In this document: positions 9,168-17,117 of the stretch, piece by piece
Numbering within the stretch: position 1 is the first letter of the stretch
How the letters are laid out: each line of letters starts with the position of its first letter
From: Streptomyces sp. ASQP_92
Lineage (GTDB): Bacteria; Actinomycetota; Actinomycetes; Streptomycetales; Streptomycetaceae
Assembly (NCBI RefSeq): GCF_025399895.1
Contig: NZ_JAODUA010000019.1
Span: forward strand, 1 to 64,000
Length of the DNA stretch: 64,000 nucleotides
Reading direction: 5' to 3'
Position numbers and translations under genes: made by a program
The notes under the pieces: model-generated
Told to the model about the DNA's origin: nothing
The model's input: only the letters and a program-made list of their open reading frames with translations
Databases searched by the model: none

Positions 9168-9629
9168 TCAGGCGTTTCGCTCGGCGAGGAGGCGGGAGCC
9201 GGCGCTGCTGGTGCCGAAGACGTCGTCCGGGTTGGACAGCACACAGGTGTCCAGGGACAGGCAGCCGCAGCCGATGCAGTCCGAGAGGTGGTCGCGCAAC
9301 CGGCCCAACTGGCTGATGCGCCGGTCGAGTTCGGCACGCCAGTTCTCGGACAGGCGTGCCCAGTCCTCCTTGGTCGGGGTCCGCTCCTCGGGCAGCTCGG
9401 CCAGGGCGTCCCGGATCGTGGCCAGCGGAATGCCGACGCGCTGCGCGGCCCGGATGAAGGCGACGCGGCGCAGGGTGTCCCGGCCGTAGCGGCGCTGGTT
9501 GCCGGAGGTCCGGCGGCTGGCGATCAGGCCCTTGGTCTCGTAGAAGTGCAGGGCGGACACGGCTGCGCCACTGCGCGCGGACAGCTGGCCGACCGTGAGC
9601 TCGTGGATCTTCTCTGGAATCTGCGGCAC
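9168..9629 (-). CDS. soxR: Redox-sensing MerR-family regulator SoxR
   Basis: The 153-residue product begins at a GTG (9629) giving [21 protein letters not shown], the usual start of actinobacterial SoxR. An N-terminal MerR winged helix ([20 protein letters not shown]) and a dimerisation helix lead to the [2Fe-2S] ligand cluster [12 protein letters not shown], with all four cysteines in C-x2-C-x-C-x5-C spacing. In Streptomyces SoxR responds to redox-active secondary metabolites rather than superoxide as such. A frame extending further upstream is rejected because homologues start at this GTG. No strong ribosome site is visible. I found no canonical SoxR box in the window. Confidence 0.93.
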   Translation of the reverse strand: MPQIPEKIHELTVGQLSARSGAAVSALHFYETKGLIASRRTSGNQRRYGRDTLRRVAFIRAAQRVGIPLATIRDALAELPEERTPTKEDWARLSENWRAELDRRISQLGRLRDHLSDCIGCGCLSLDTCVLSNPDDVFGTSSAGSRLLAERNA

Positions 9630-9712
9630 CCCTCGAACCCTACTGGCCGCCTCCGCCCGCGGGGCCGCCCGGTACGCCGTTGACAGGACCAGCGGACCCA
9701 CCCATGCTGAGC

Positions 9713-9730
9713 TGAGCAAGCGCTTGTACA
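9713..9730. promoter_or_regulatory. TetR-type operator upstream of the MaoC gene
   Basis: CAAGCGCTTG (9717-9726) is a perfect 10-bp palindrome flanked by TG-AG and TA-CA, giving an imperfect 18-bp dyad. It lies in the divergent soxR/MaoC intergenic region, about 65 bases before the MaoC start. The 13-base core TGAGCAAGCGCTT recurs exactly upstream of the TetR gene at 10367-11002, which makes that protein the likely binder. Confidence 0.6.
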
Positions 9731-9792
9731 GGTGCGTGCGCATGCGCTTTTCCATGACGGTGCGAACGTCGCGAGAGGCAGGGAACAGGGAC

Positions 9793-10254
9793 ATGGCAGA
9801 GCCGAGGATCTTCACGTCCGCCGAGGAGCTGAAGGCCGGGGTGGGCGAACAGCTCGGGCACAGCGACTGGCTGGAGATCGACCAGAAGCGGATCGATCTG
9901 TTCGCCGACGCCACCGGCGACCACCAGTGGATCCATGTCGACCCCGCGCGGGCCGCGACCGGACCGTTCGGGACGACGATCGCGCACGGCTATCTCACCC
10001 TGTCGCTGCTGCCGACGCTGGTGCCCCAGGTCCTGCGCGTCGAGGGCATGAAGATGGGCATCAACTACGGCACCAACAAGGTGCGTTTCCCCTCCCCCGT
10101 GCCGGTCGGCTCACGGCTGCGTGCCACCGCGGAGCTGACGGAGGTCGTGGAGGCGGGCGGTGGCGTCCAGGTCACCGCGAAGGTCACCGTCGAGCGCGAG
10201 GGTGGCGACAAGCCGGTGTGCGTGGCCGAGTCGGTCTCGCGCTACTTCTTCTGA
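9793..10254 (+). CDS. MaoC-like enoyl-CoA hydratase
   Basis: A single hot-dog domain of 153 residues. The R-hydratase dyad is visible in [18 protein letters not shown] (catalytic Asp and His), followed by [15 protein letters not shown], the substrate-channel helix of MaoC proteins. The chosen ATG follows an AGGG element and gives the standard family N-terminus [13 protein letters not shown]. These enzymes hydrate trans-2-enoyl-CoA in fatty-acid or steroid-type degradation. It is convergent with a TetR gene whose promoter carries the same palindromic element as this one, so the regulator probably controls this hydratase. Confidence in family is high; the CoA ester is unknown. Confidence 0.9.
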   Translation: MAEPRIFTSAEELKAGVGEQLGHSDWLEIDQKRIDLFADATGDHQWIHVDPARAATGPFGTTIAHGYLTLSLLPTLVPQVLRVEGMKMGINYGTNKVRFPSPVPVGSRLRATAELTEVVEAGGGVQVTAKVTVEREGGDKPVCVAESVSRYFF

Positions 10255-10274
10255 GCGGCCGCGAACCCCGCGAA

Positions 10275-10317
10275 CCCTTCCGGGGCATACACCCGCCCCT
10301 TCCGGGGCGCACACCCG
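10275..10317. repeat. 22-bp tandem duplication with CCCC/GGGG hairpins
   Basis: CCCTTCCGGGGC followed by two variable bases and ACACCCG occurs at 10275-10295 and again at 10297-10317. The second copy, with the preceding bases, contains GCCCC-TTCC-GGGGC, a tight hairpin. It lies between convergent MaoC and TetR genes and may act as a bidirectional terminator. Confidence 0.4.
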
Positions 10318-10366
10318 ACGGACCGGCCACGCGACGGGGCGCCCGACGCGTCCGGCCCCGGCCGCC

Positions 10367-11002
10367 CTACTTCTGGGCGCCCACCATGCGCAGCACGAGG
10401 TCGGCGTAGAGCGCGCCGACCTCGTCGGGCGTCCGGCGCCCCTCGGTGTTGAACCAGCGGGCCACGTCGATACAGAGCGAGAGCACGGCGAGGGTGGTGC
10501 CCGGCACGTCCGGGACGTCGAACTCGCCCGCGGCCACGCCGTCGCCCAGGATGCGGCGCACCGCGGCGTCGCTCTGGCGCCGCAGTTCCACGATCTCGCC
10601 GCGGTGCTCGGCGCCGAGCGCGTCGAGTTCGTACTGGACCACGCGGGCCGTCATGTGGTGCCCGGCGTGCCAGCGGACGAAGGAGCGCACGGCGGCGGAC
10701 AGCCGGTCGGCGGCGCTGCCCTCGCCCTCGGCCGCCGACCGCAGGATCTCCAGGGCCTTGTCGTGGCCGATCCGGCTGATCCGGTGGAGCAGCTCTTCCT
10801 TGGTCTTGTAGTGGATGTAGAGCGCGGCCGGGCTCATCCCGGCCCGGCCCGCGATGTCGCGGGTGGTGGTGGCGTGGTAACCGCGTTCGGCGAAGGCCTC
10901 GACGGCGGCGACGAGCAGCCTCCTGGCCGCCTCGGGCGTGACCTCGCCCCACGGCTTCTCCTCGCCGCCGGCCGTCTCCTCGGTCACGTCAGCCGTACCC
11001 AT
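10367..11002 (-). CDS. TetR/AcrR-family repressor (acyl-CoA type)
   Basis: A 211-residue regulator with an N-terminal helix-turn-helix (AFAERGYHATTTRDIAGRAG then SPAALYIHYKTKEELL) and a C-terminal ligand domain. It is convergent with the MaoC hydratase and downstream of a small membrane protein gene. The palindromic core TGAGCAAGCGCTT lies 60 bases upstream of its start and again upstream of the MaoC gene, so it probably represses itself and the hydratase. The CAAG-CTTG half-sites resemble those of acyl-CoA-responsive TetR proteins such as KstR2, so a CoA-thioester effector is plausible but unproven. Confidence 0.88.
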   Translation of the reverse strand: MGTADVTEETAGGEEKPWGEVTPEAARRLLVAAVEAFAERGYHATTTRDIAGRAGMSPAALYIHYKTKEELLHRISRIGHDKALEILRSAAEGEGSAADRLSAAVRSFVRWHAGHHMTARVVQYELDALGAEHRGEIVELRRQSDAAVRRILGDGVAAGEFDVPDVPGTTLAVLSLCIDVARWFNTEGRRTPDEVGALYADLVLRMVGAQK

Positions 11003-11062
11003 CGCTCGCCCCTCTCGTCCGTCCGCGCTTCGTTCAGCAGGACGAACACCATACCCCGAGGG

Positions 11063-11080
11063 TGAGCAAGCGCTTAGAGC
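11063..11080. promoter_or_regulatory. Second copy of the TetR operator, overlapping a stop codon
   Basis: TGAGCAAGCGCTT (11063-11075) matches the MaoC-side operator over 13 bases, and AAGCGCTT is palindromic. It lies about 60 bases upstream of the TetR start (11002) and overlaps the TAA stop (complement of 11074-11076) of the leftward YiaA/YiaB-like gene, so the operator is partly coding. Confidence 0.58.
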
Positions 11081-11361
11081 TTCTGGAACGGGTCGTGTTC
11101 GGCCAGGAGCTTCTCCAGGCGGGCCTGGTCGACCCGGCTGACGATCTGGCCGGCCTCCTGCCGGTCCCTGATCACCTTGGCGAGCGTGAAGGCGGAGGTG
11201 ACGAGGTAGAGGACCGCCATGGCCAGGAAGGCGCGGACCCAGGCGTCCGCCTGGAGGCGGAGGATGCCGATCGCGGTGGCGACGAGCGCGATCGAGAAGG
11301 CGGCGACGGCCTGTCCGTAGTACGCCGCGGTGTTCTGCTGCTTGACCGATGTCTCACTCAT
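11074..11361 (-). CDS. YiaA/YiaB-family small membrane protein
   Basis: A 95-residue protein starting MSETSVKQQNTAAYYGQAVAA at the ATG at 11361; an alternative start lies four codons upstream. Two hydrophobic segments (about residues 18-38 and 46-66) match the YiaA/YiaB inner-membrane domain. A charged C-terminal helix ends DPFQKL. Nothing in the sequence gives a biochemical role. It precedes the TetR gene on the same strand by about 70 bases, but the operator between them suggests separate transcription. Confidence 0.8.
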   Translation of the reverse strand: MSETSVKQQNTAAYYGQAVAAFSIALVATAIGILRLQADAWVRAFLAMAVLYLVTSAFTLAKVIRDRQEAGQIVSRVDQARLEKLLAEHDPFQKL

Positions 11362-11438
11362 GACGGACAGCATGGAGCGGATGTGGCACGCGCCACATCC
11401 GCTCCCGTACTCAGAACGTACTCAGACGCCGGGGCCCA

Positions 11439-12590
11439 TCAGAAGGCCGAAATCCCGGTCTCCGCACGGCCGATGATGAGTTTCTGGATCTGGCTCGTGC
11501 CCTCGTACAGGGTCATCACCCGGGCGTCCCGCAGCAGCTTGCCGACCGGGTACTCGTCGATGTAGCCGTAGCCGCCGAAGACCTGGAGGGCGTTGTTGGC
11601 CGCGCGCACCGCGGCCTCGGAGGCGAACAGCTTGGCCTTGGAGGCGGCGGTCGCGAACTCCTCGCCCCGGTCGATGAGGTCGGCGACCCGCCAGGTGAGG
11701 AGCCGGGCGGCGTCCACGTCCACCGAGATGTCGCTGATCAGCTCCTGGACGAGCTGGTAGTGGGCGATGGGCTTGCCGAACTGCTCGCGCTCGCGCGCGT
11801 ATCCGACGGCCGCGTCCAGGGCGGCCTGCGCGATGCCGACACAGCCGGCCGCGACCGACATCCGCCCCTTGGCGAGCGCCGACATCGCGATGGAGAAGCC
11901 CTTGCCCTCCGGGCCGAGCAGCGCGCCCGCCGGGACCCGTACGTCGTCGAGGACGAGCTCGGCGGTCGCCTGCCCGCGCAGCCCGAGCTTGCCGTGGATG
12001 GTGCGGCGGGTGAGGCCGGGGGTGTCGGTGGGGACCAGGAAGGCGGACACGCCGCGGTGGCCCGGGGTGTCGTTGGTGCGGGCGAAGAGCAGCACCACAT
12101 CGGCCCAGGTGCCGTTGGTGATGAACATCTTGGCGCCGTTGATCACATACGCGTCGCCGTCCCGGACCGCCTTCGTGGTGAGGTTGCCGGCGTCCGAACC
12201 GGTGCCCGGCTCGGTGAGGCCGAAGCAGCCGATGGCGTCGCCCGAGGTCAGCCGGGGCAGCCAGGTCCGCTTCTGCTCCTCGTCGCCCCAGGACGCGATC
12301 GTCTTGGTCACCAGGCCGAGCGAGACGGAGACGATGCCGCGCACCGAGGAGTCGCCCCGGCCGAGTTCCTCGGTGACCAGGCAGTACGCGAGGTGGTCGC
12401 CGCCCGAGCCGCCGTACTCCTCGTCGATGGTGAGCCCGAGGAAGCCGAGCGCGCCCAGCTTCTTCACGATCGACTTGTCGACGTTCTCGGAGCGGTCCCA
12501 CTCGACGACGTGCGGGGTGATCTCGCGCGCGACGAACTCCTCGGCCAGCCGCCGGACCGCCGTCTGTTCCTCGCTCAGCTCCAGGTTCAT
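11439..12590 (-). CDS. Acyl-CoA dehydrogenase
   Basis: A 383-residue flavoenzyme that introduces the alpha-beta double bond into acyl-CoA. The FAD/substrate motif CFGLTEPGTGSDAGN and the C-terminal ALQVFGGYGYIDEYPV with LYEGTSQIQ (catalytic-base Glu region) are intact. The start MNLELSEEQTAVRRLAEEF is the usual beginning of short-chain and isovaleryl-type members. It diverges from a TetR gene. A 19-bp operator at 12610-12628, about 20 bases from the start, recurs upstream of an aldehyde dehydrogenase operon and a glutaryl-CoA-type dehydrogenase in this window. The acyl substrate is not deducible. Confidence 0.92.
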   Translation of the reverse strand: MNLELSEEQTAVRRLAEEFVAREITPHVVEWDRSENVDKSIVKKLGALGFLGLTIDEEYGGSGGDHLAYCLVTEELGRGDSSVRGIVSVSLGLVTKTIASWGDEEQKRTWLPRLTSGDAIGCFGLTEPGTGSDAGNLTTKAVRDGDAYVINGAKMFITNGTWADVVLLFARTNDTPGHRGVSAFLVPTDTPGLTRRTIHGKLGLRGQATAELVLDDVRVPAGALLGPEGKGFSIAMSALAKGRMSVAAGCVGIAQAALDAAVGYAREREQFGKPIAHYQLVQELISDISVDVDAARLLTWRVADLIDRGEEFATAASKAKLFASEAAVRAANNALQVFGGYGYIDEYPVGKLLRDARVMTLYEGTSQIQKLIIGRAETGISAF

Positions 12591-12609
12591 CTTCGCTGCA
12601 CCCCAGATT

Positions 12610-12628
12610 AAATTACCACTGCTAGTTT
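12610..12628. promoter_or_regulatory. Operator A of the shared TetR regulon
   Basis: The reverse complement reads AAACTAGCAGTGGTAATTT, a degenerate 19-bp dyad matching AAACTAGCGCCGTTAGTTT (17068) and AAACTAGCGGTGATAGTTA (61019). It lies between the divergent acyl-CoA dehydrogenase and TetR genes. On the right, a TACTAT -10 hexamer (12644-12649) would start a leaderless TetR transcript at 12657, so the operator covers the -35 region. Confidence 0.68.
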
Positions 12629-12656
12629 TTGGTTGGCAGGCCCTACTATGTGCCGC

Positions 12657-13298
12657 ATGGCCCGACCGCGCAAGCCCCTCCTGAGCACCGACCGCATCGT
12701 CGCGGCGGCGAGCGCGCTGGTGGACGCGGAGGGCCTGGCCGCCGTGTCGACCCGGCGCCTCGCCGCCGAACTGGGGGTCAGCGGGCCCTCGCTCTACAAC
12801 CACTTCCGCACCAAGGACGAGATCCTCGAAGCGGTCGCGGACGCCACCTCGGCCCAGGTCGACCTGTCGATGTTCGAGGCCGACGACGACCGGGACTGGC
12901 GTACGGCCCTGCACGACTGGGCGCTCGCCTACCGCGCCGTCCTGACCCGCCACCCCCACATCGTTCCGGTCATGGCCCAGGGCCCGGGCCGGCGCCCGGC
13001 CGGCCTGCGGCTCGCGGACGCGGTGTTCGGCTCGATGGTCGCGGCGGGCTGGCCCCCCGCCCAGGCGACCCGGATCGGCGCGCTGATGCGGTACTTCGTG
13101 ATGGGCTCGGCGCTCGGCTCCTTCGCCCGCGGCTTCGTCGACGACGAGACGGCCTACGACCCGGCGGACTATCCGCATCTCGGCCAGGCGCACCTGCTGG
13201 CCGAACGCCAGCAGGAGATCGACGAGGGCGCCTTCGAGACGGGCCTGCGGGCGCTGCTCGACGGGCTCTCCCTCCAGTACGAGGCGCTCGCCGGATAG
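12657..13298 (+). CDS. TetR-family regulator, probable master of the AAACTAGC regulon
   Basis: A 213-residue protein starting MARPRKPLLSTDRIVAAA. The ATG at 12657 fits a leaderless transcript: TACTAT ends 7 bases upstream and no Shine-Dalgarno is seen. The helix-turn-helix is LAAVSTRRLAAELGV with SGPSLYNHFRTKDE. The C-terminal domain resembles the TetR_C group (HPHIVPVMAQGPG motif). It diverges from an acyl-CoA dehydrogenase across a 19-bp dyad that recurs at two distant catabolic promoters in the window, which is the basis for naming it as their regulator. The ligand is probably an acyl-CoA or related metabolite, by context only. Confidence 0.88.
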   Translation: MARPRKPLLSTDRIVAAASALVDAEGLAAVSTRRLAAELGVSGPSLYNHFRTKDEILEAVADATSAQVDLSMFEADDDRDWRTALHDWALAYRAVLTRHPHIVPVMAQGPGRRPAGLRLADAVFGSMVAAGWPPAQATRIGALMRYFVMGSALGSFARGFVDDETAYDPADYPHLGQAHLLAERQQEIDEGAFETGLRALLDGLSLQYEALAG

Positions 13299-13395
13299 CC
13301 ACACCCAAGCGCCCCACCGCGCCCGGCCGTTGGAGCGGCCGGGTCCGCCCGGAAATTCGGCCGGATCCCGACCCTCCTGCGCTTACTGTCCTCGC

Positions 13396-14442
13396 ATGAC
13401 CCTGACGAACTTCTCGCCCGAGCGCCGCTCCGCTCGGCTCGCCCTGGCCGCGGTGGCGGTCTCCGTCGTGCTGTGGGCCTCGGCCTTCGTGTCGATCCGC
13501 AGCGCGGGCGCGGCCTACTCCCCCGGCGCCCTGGCCCTCGGACGTCTGCTCGCCGGGACGCTCGTGCTCGGTCTCCTGCTCCTGATACGCCGCGAAGGGC
13601 TGCCGCCGCGCGGGGCCTGGCCGGGCATCGTGGCGTCCGGCGTGCTGTGGTTCGCCTGCTACACGGTCGCCCTGAACTGGGGCGAGCAGCAGGTCGACGC
13701 CGGTACCGCCGCGATGATCGTGAACATCGGGCCCATCCTCATGGCGCTGCTCGCCTCGCGCTTCCTCGGCGAGGCGCTGCCGCCCCGGTTGATCGCCGGC
13801 ATGGCCGTCTCCTTCGCGGGCGCGATCGCCGTGGGGCTCTCCATGTCCGGCGAGGGGCACGCCTCGGTGCTCGGGGTGGTGCTGTGCCTGGTCGCGGCGG
13901 CCACCTACGCGGCCGGAGTCGTGCTGCAAAAGCCCGCGCTGCGGCACGCGAGCCCGCTCCAAGTGACCTTCTTCGCCTGCCTGGTGGGGGCCGTGACCTG
14001 CCTGCCGTTCAGTGGGCAGCTGGTCTCGGACGCCTCGCACGCGCCGGCCTCGGCGACCCTCAACATGGTCTACCTCGGCGTCTTCCCGACCGCGCTCGCC
14101 TTCACCACCTGGGCGTACGCGCTGGCGCGCACCTCGGCCAGCCGGATGGGCGCGACGACCTATGTGGTGCCCGCGCTGGTGGTGCTGATGTCCTGGGCGG
14201 TGCTCGACGAGGTGCCGGCCGCGCTCACGCTGGTGGGCGGCGCGATCTGCCTCGCGGGTGTGGCGGTCTCGCGTTCCCGTCCCCGGCGGCGGCCCGTCGC
14301 GGACGCCCCCGTCGCCGGGGCCGCGCACGCGGCCGCGCCCACCGCCGGGGCCGGGCTGCCCGGGTCTTCGGCCGAGGGCCCCGGGGAGCCCGGCCCCGAG
14401 GGCTGTTCCGGGGAGCCCACCCCGGGCGAGCGGGTCAACTGA
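13396..14442 (+). CDS. DMT-superfamily (EamA) transporter
   Basis: A 348-residue integral membrane protein with ten predicted helices in two EamA repeats (first repeat from about residue 15 to 140, second from about 155 to 290). Typical motifs are LWASAFVSIRSAG, NWGEQQVDAGTAA and the second-repeat TYVVPALVVLMSW. The C-terminal 60 residues are a Pro/Gly/Ala-rich hydrophilic tail, unusual in length for the family. The start follows MTLTNFSPERR. EamA proteins export or import amino acids, nucleosides or metabolites; no substrate is suggested here. A perfect hairpin closes the gene. Confidence 0.85.
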   Translation: MTLTNFSPERRSARLALAAVAVSVVLWASAFVSIRSAGAAYSPGALALGRLLAGTLVLGLLLLIRREGLPPRGAWPGIVASGVLWFACYTVALNWGEQQVDAGTAAMIVNIGPILMALLASRFLGEALPPRLIAGMAVSFAGAIAVGLSMSGEGHASVLGVVLCLVAAATYAAGVVLQKPALRHASPLQVTFFACLVGAVTCLPFSGQLVSDASHAPASATLNMVYLGVFPTALAFTTWAYALARTSASRMGATTYVVPALVVLMSWAVLDEVPAALTLVGGAICLAGVAVSRSRPRRRPVADAPVAGAAHAAAPTAGAGLPGSSAEGPGEPGPEGCSGEPTPGERVN

Positions 14443-14449
14443 TCGCTCC

Positions 14450-14479
14450 CCGCGGCCCGTTGGGACACCCGGGCCGCGG
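14450..14479. terminator. Bidirectional terminator between transporter and alcohol dehydrogenase
   Basis: CCGCGGCCCG (14450-14459) and CGGGCCGCGG (14470-14479) form a perfect 10-bp stem with a 10-base loop between two convergent genes. Confidence 0.65.
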
Positions 14480-14501
14480 CGTCCAGAACTCCTCGGGGTG
14501 T

Positions 14502-15581
14502 CTAGAACACCACCAGCGCCCGGCCGCCCTTGCCCGCGAGCATGTTGTCGAAGGCGGCCGGGATGCCGTCGAGAGCGATCCGCTCGGACACCATCGAGCT
14601 GAGGTCCAGGCGGCCGGAGCGGATGTGTCCGGCCAGGACCGGCAGGTCGGCCGCGGGGTCGCAGTTGCCGTACACACAGCCCGCGAGGGTGCGGCCCCAG
14701 TGGAAGATCTCCAGGGCGTTGAAGGTGACCTGCTGGTCCTTGCCGCCGATGCCGACGACGGTGGTGCGCCCGCCGCGCCGGGTCGACTCCCAGGCGGTGC
14801 GGATGGTGACGGCGCGGCCCACGCACTCGACGGCCACATCGGTGCCGTGGCCGCCGGTGAGCCTGCGGATGTCCTTGGCCGTGGTCTCGGAGGCGACGAC
14901 GAAGTCGGTCGCGCCGGCCCGGCGGGCCAGCTCCTCCTTCTCCGGCGAGACGTCGACGGCGATGATCTGCCCGGCGCCCGCGATCCGGGCGGCCTGGAGG
15001 GTGGCGAGGCCCACTCCCCCCGCGCCGAACACCGCGACGGTCTCCTCCGGGCGCACCTCGGCCGAGTGGTGGATCGCCCCGTACCCGGTGAGGACCGCGC
15101 AGCCGAGCAGCGCTGCCTCGGTGAGCGGGATTCCCTCGGGCAGCGGGATCAGGCAGTTCTCGGCGACGACGGTCTCCTCGGCGAACGCGGCCACGTTCAG
15201 GCCCGGGTGCAGCTCGGCGCCGTCCGCCGTGCGGGCGTACACGGAGGCCGCGCCGTTGAGTGCGTTGACGCAGAGCCATACCTCGCCGAGCGAGCAGGGG
15301 TGGCAACTGCCGCAGGACGGCGCCCAGTTGAGGACGACCTCGGCCCCCGGGGCGACCGAGGTGACGCCCTCACCGACGGCGACCACGGTGCCCGCGCCCT
15401 CGTGCCCGAGGACGGCGGGGACGGGGACCCGCATGGTGCCGTTGGTGAGCGAGAGGTCGGAGTGGCAGACCCCGGCGGCGGCCAGGCGGACCCGCACCTG
15501 GCCGGGGCCCGGCGCGGGCAGGTCGATGTCGGTGATCTCCAGCGGAGAGCCGACGGCGGGCAGTACGGCGGCGCGAACCAT
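14502..15581 (-). CDS. Zinc-dependent alcohol dehydrogenase (MDR family)
   Basis: A 359-residue medium-chain dehydrogenase. The catalytic-zinc motif GVCHSD and GHEGAGTVVAVGEGV, the structural-zinc loop CGSCHPCSLGEVWLC with four cysteines, and the NAD motif VFGAGGVGLAT are all present, so it should be active. It lies 52 bases downstream of the aldehyde dehydrogenase gene on the same strand, with AGGAG before its ATG, suggesting an operon that oxidises an alcohol through its aldehyde to an acid. The probable promoter is the shared TetR operator upstream of the aldehyde dehydrogenase. Substrate unknown. Confidence 0.9.
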   Translation of the reverse strand: MVRAAVLPAVGSPLEITDIDLPAPGPGQVRVRLAAAGVCHSDLSLTNGTMRVPVPAVLGHEGAGTVVAVGEGVTSVAPGAEVVLNWAPSCGSCHPCSLGEVWLCVNALNGAASVYARTADGAELHPGLNVAAFAEETVVAENCLIPLPEGIPLTEAALLGCAVLTGYGAIHHSAEVRPEETVAVFGAGGVGLATLQAARIAGAGQIIAVDVSPEKEELARRAGATDFVVASETTAKDIRRLTGGHGTDVAVECVGRAVTIRTAWESTRRGGRTTVVGIGGKDQQVTFNALEIFHWGRTLAGCVYGNCDPAADLPVLAGHIRSGRLDLSSMVSERIALDGIPAAFDNMLAGKGGRALVVF

Positions 15582-15633
15582 GGTGTGCGTGACTCCTGAA
15601 CGGCGGAAAGAGGCGGACGGGGGCGAAGGGGGC

Positions 15634-17028
15634 TCAGAACTGGAGCGACTTGGTCTGGAGGTACTCGGTCAGACCGTGGACGCCGAGTTCGCGGCCCACC
15701 CCCGACTGCTTGTAACCGCCGAACGGGGCAAGGGGGTTGAAGCGTCCACCGTTGATGTCGACCTGGCCGGTGTCCATGCGGCGCGCGAAGGCCACCGCCT
15801 CCGCCTCGTCGCCCGCCCATACGGCGCCCGCGAGGCCGTACACGGTGCCGTTGGCGATCCGCAGGGCGTCCTCCTCGTCCTCGTACTTGAGGATCGAGAC
15901 GACCGGGCCGAAGATCTCCTCCTGGGCGATGGTCATCTCGGGGGTGACGTCGGCGAAGACGGTGGGCGAGACGTAGTAGCCCTGCTCCAGGGGCGCCTCG
16001 GGGCCGCCCGCGACGATGCGCGCGCCCTCCTCGACGCCCTTCTCGATGTACCCGCGCACCCGCGCCAGCTGCTTGGCGTTGACCAGGGGGCCGACCCGGT
16101 CGCCGACGGTGTACTTGGCGGCGGCGGCCGCGGCGAGTTCGACGGCCTCGTCGTAGTGGTCGGCGTGGACCAGCATCCGCGTCCAGGCGCTGCACGTCTG
16201 GCCCGAGTTGCCCATCACATTGGCGACGCCCACGTTCACGGCCTTGGCCAGATCGGCGGAGGGCAGGATGACATTGGCGGACTTTCCGCCGAGTTCCAGG
16301 GCGACCCGCTTGACGGCGGCCCCGGCCGTGGCGCCGATCTGCCGGCCGACGGCGGTCGAGCCGGTGAAGGAGACCAGATCGACCCCGTCGTGCTCGGCGA
16401 GCGCCTGGCCCGCGACCGGGCCGAGACCGGTGACGAGGTTGAACACTCCGGCGGGCAGGCCGGCTTCGTGCACCGCCTCGGCGAAGAGCTGCGCGGTCAG
16501 GGGCGTGTCCTCGGCGGGCTTGAGGACGATCGTGCAGCCTGCGGCAAGGGCGGGCGCCACCTTGTTGACGATCTGGTGCAGCGGATAGTTCCAGGGCGTG
16601 ATCGCGCCGACGACGCCGACCGGCTCCAGATGGACGGTGGAGTTCCCGATCCTCTCCTCGAAGGCATAGGAGGCGGCCAGGTCGGCGTAGGAACCGGCGA
16701 CCGCGATCGGCAGCCCGGTCTGTACGTTCTGCGCGAACGGGAGCGGGGCGCCCAGTTCGGCGCTGATGGTCGCGGCTATCTCGTCCTTGCGGGCCAGGAG
16801 CCCGTCCCGCAGCGCGGCGAGCTTGGCCGCGCGCTCGGCGGGCGGGGTCGCGGCCCAGGCCGGCAGCGCGGCGCGGGCCGCGCGCACGGCGGCGTCGACG
16901 TCCTCCGCCGTACCGGCCGGGACGTGGTCGATGACCTGCTCGTCCACCGGGTTGAGCACCGCGATGGTGTCGCGGCCCGCGGCGGCCCGCCATTCACCGT
17001 CGATGTACATGCCGTCGTGGGCCTTCAT
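15634..17028 (-). CDS. NAD(P)-dependent aldehyde dehydrogenase
   Basis: A 464-residue member of the ALDH superfamily. The general-base Glu lies in [12 protein letters not shown] (about residue 245) and the nucleophile Cys in [13 protein letters not shown] (about 279). The oxyanion Asn is in TPWNYPLHQ. The ATG at 17028 follows GGAGG by six bases; a GTG three bases earlier is less likely. It is first in a two-gene operon with a zinc alcohol dehydrogenase. The operator at 17068-17086 places it under the same TetR protein as two acyl-CoA dehydrogenases, suggesting it feeds an acid into CoA-linked degradation. Confidence 0.92.
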   Translation of the reverse strand: MKAHDGMYIDGEWRAAAGRDTIAVLNPVDEQVIDHVPAGTAEDVDAAVRAARAALPAWAATPPAERAAKLAALRDGLLARKDEIAATISAELGAPLPFAQNVQTGLPIAVAGSYADLAASYAFEERIGNSTVHLEPVGVVGAITPWNYPLHQIVNKVAPALAAGCTIVLKPAEDTPLTAQLFAEAVHEAGLPAGVFNLVTGLGPVAGQALAEHDGVDLVSFTGSTAVGRQIGATAGAAVKRVALELGGKSANVILPSADLAKAVNVGVANVMGNSGQTCSAWTRMLVHADHYDEAVELAAAAAAKYTVGDRVGPLVNAKQLARVRGYIEKGVEEGARIVAGGPEAPLEQGYYVSPTVFADVTPEMTIAQEEIFGPVVSILKYEDEEDALRIANGTVYGLAGAVWAGDEAEAVAFARRMDTGQVDINGGRFNPLAPFGGYKQSGVGRELGVHGLTEYLQTKSLQF

Positions 17029-17067
17029 CACATTCCTCCCGAGCGGAGCAGGCGTCGTCCGCCGATC

Positions 17068-17086
17068 AAACTAGCGCCGTTAGTTT
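17068..17086. promoter_or_regulatory. Operator B of the shared TetR regulon
   Basis: AAACTAGCGCCGTTAGTTT is the best dyad of the three related sites (arms AAACTA and TAGTTT). It begins 40 bases upstream of the aldehyde dehydrogenase start and ends before the stop of the CitMHS transporter gene, so it should control only the dehydrogenase operon. Confidence 0.68.
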
Positions 17087-17117
17087 TTTGGCGCCAGGGG
17101 TGACCGGCGGAACCGGC

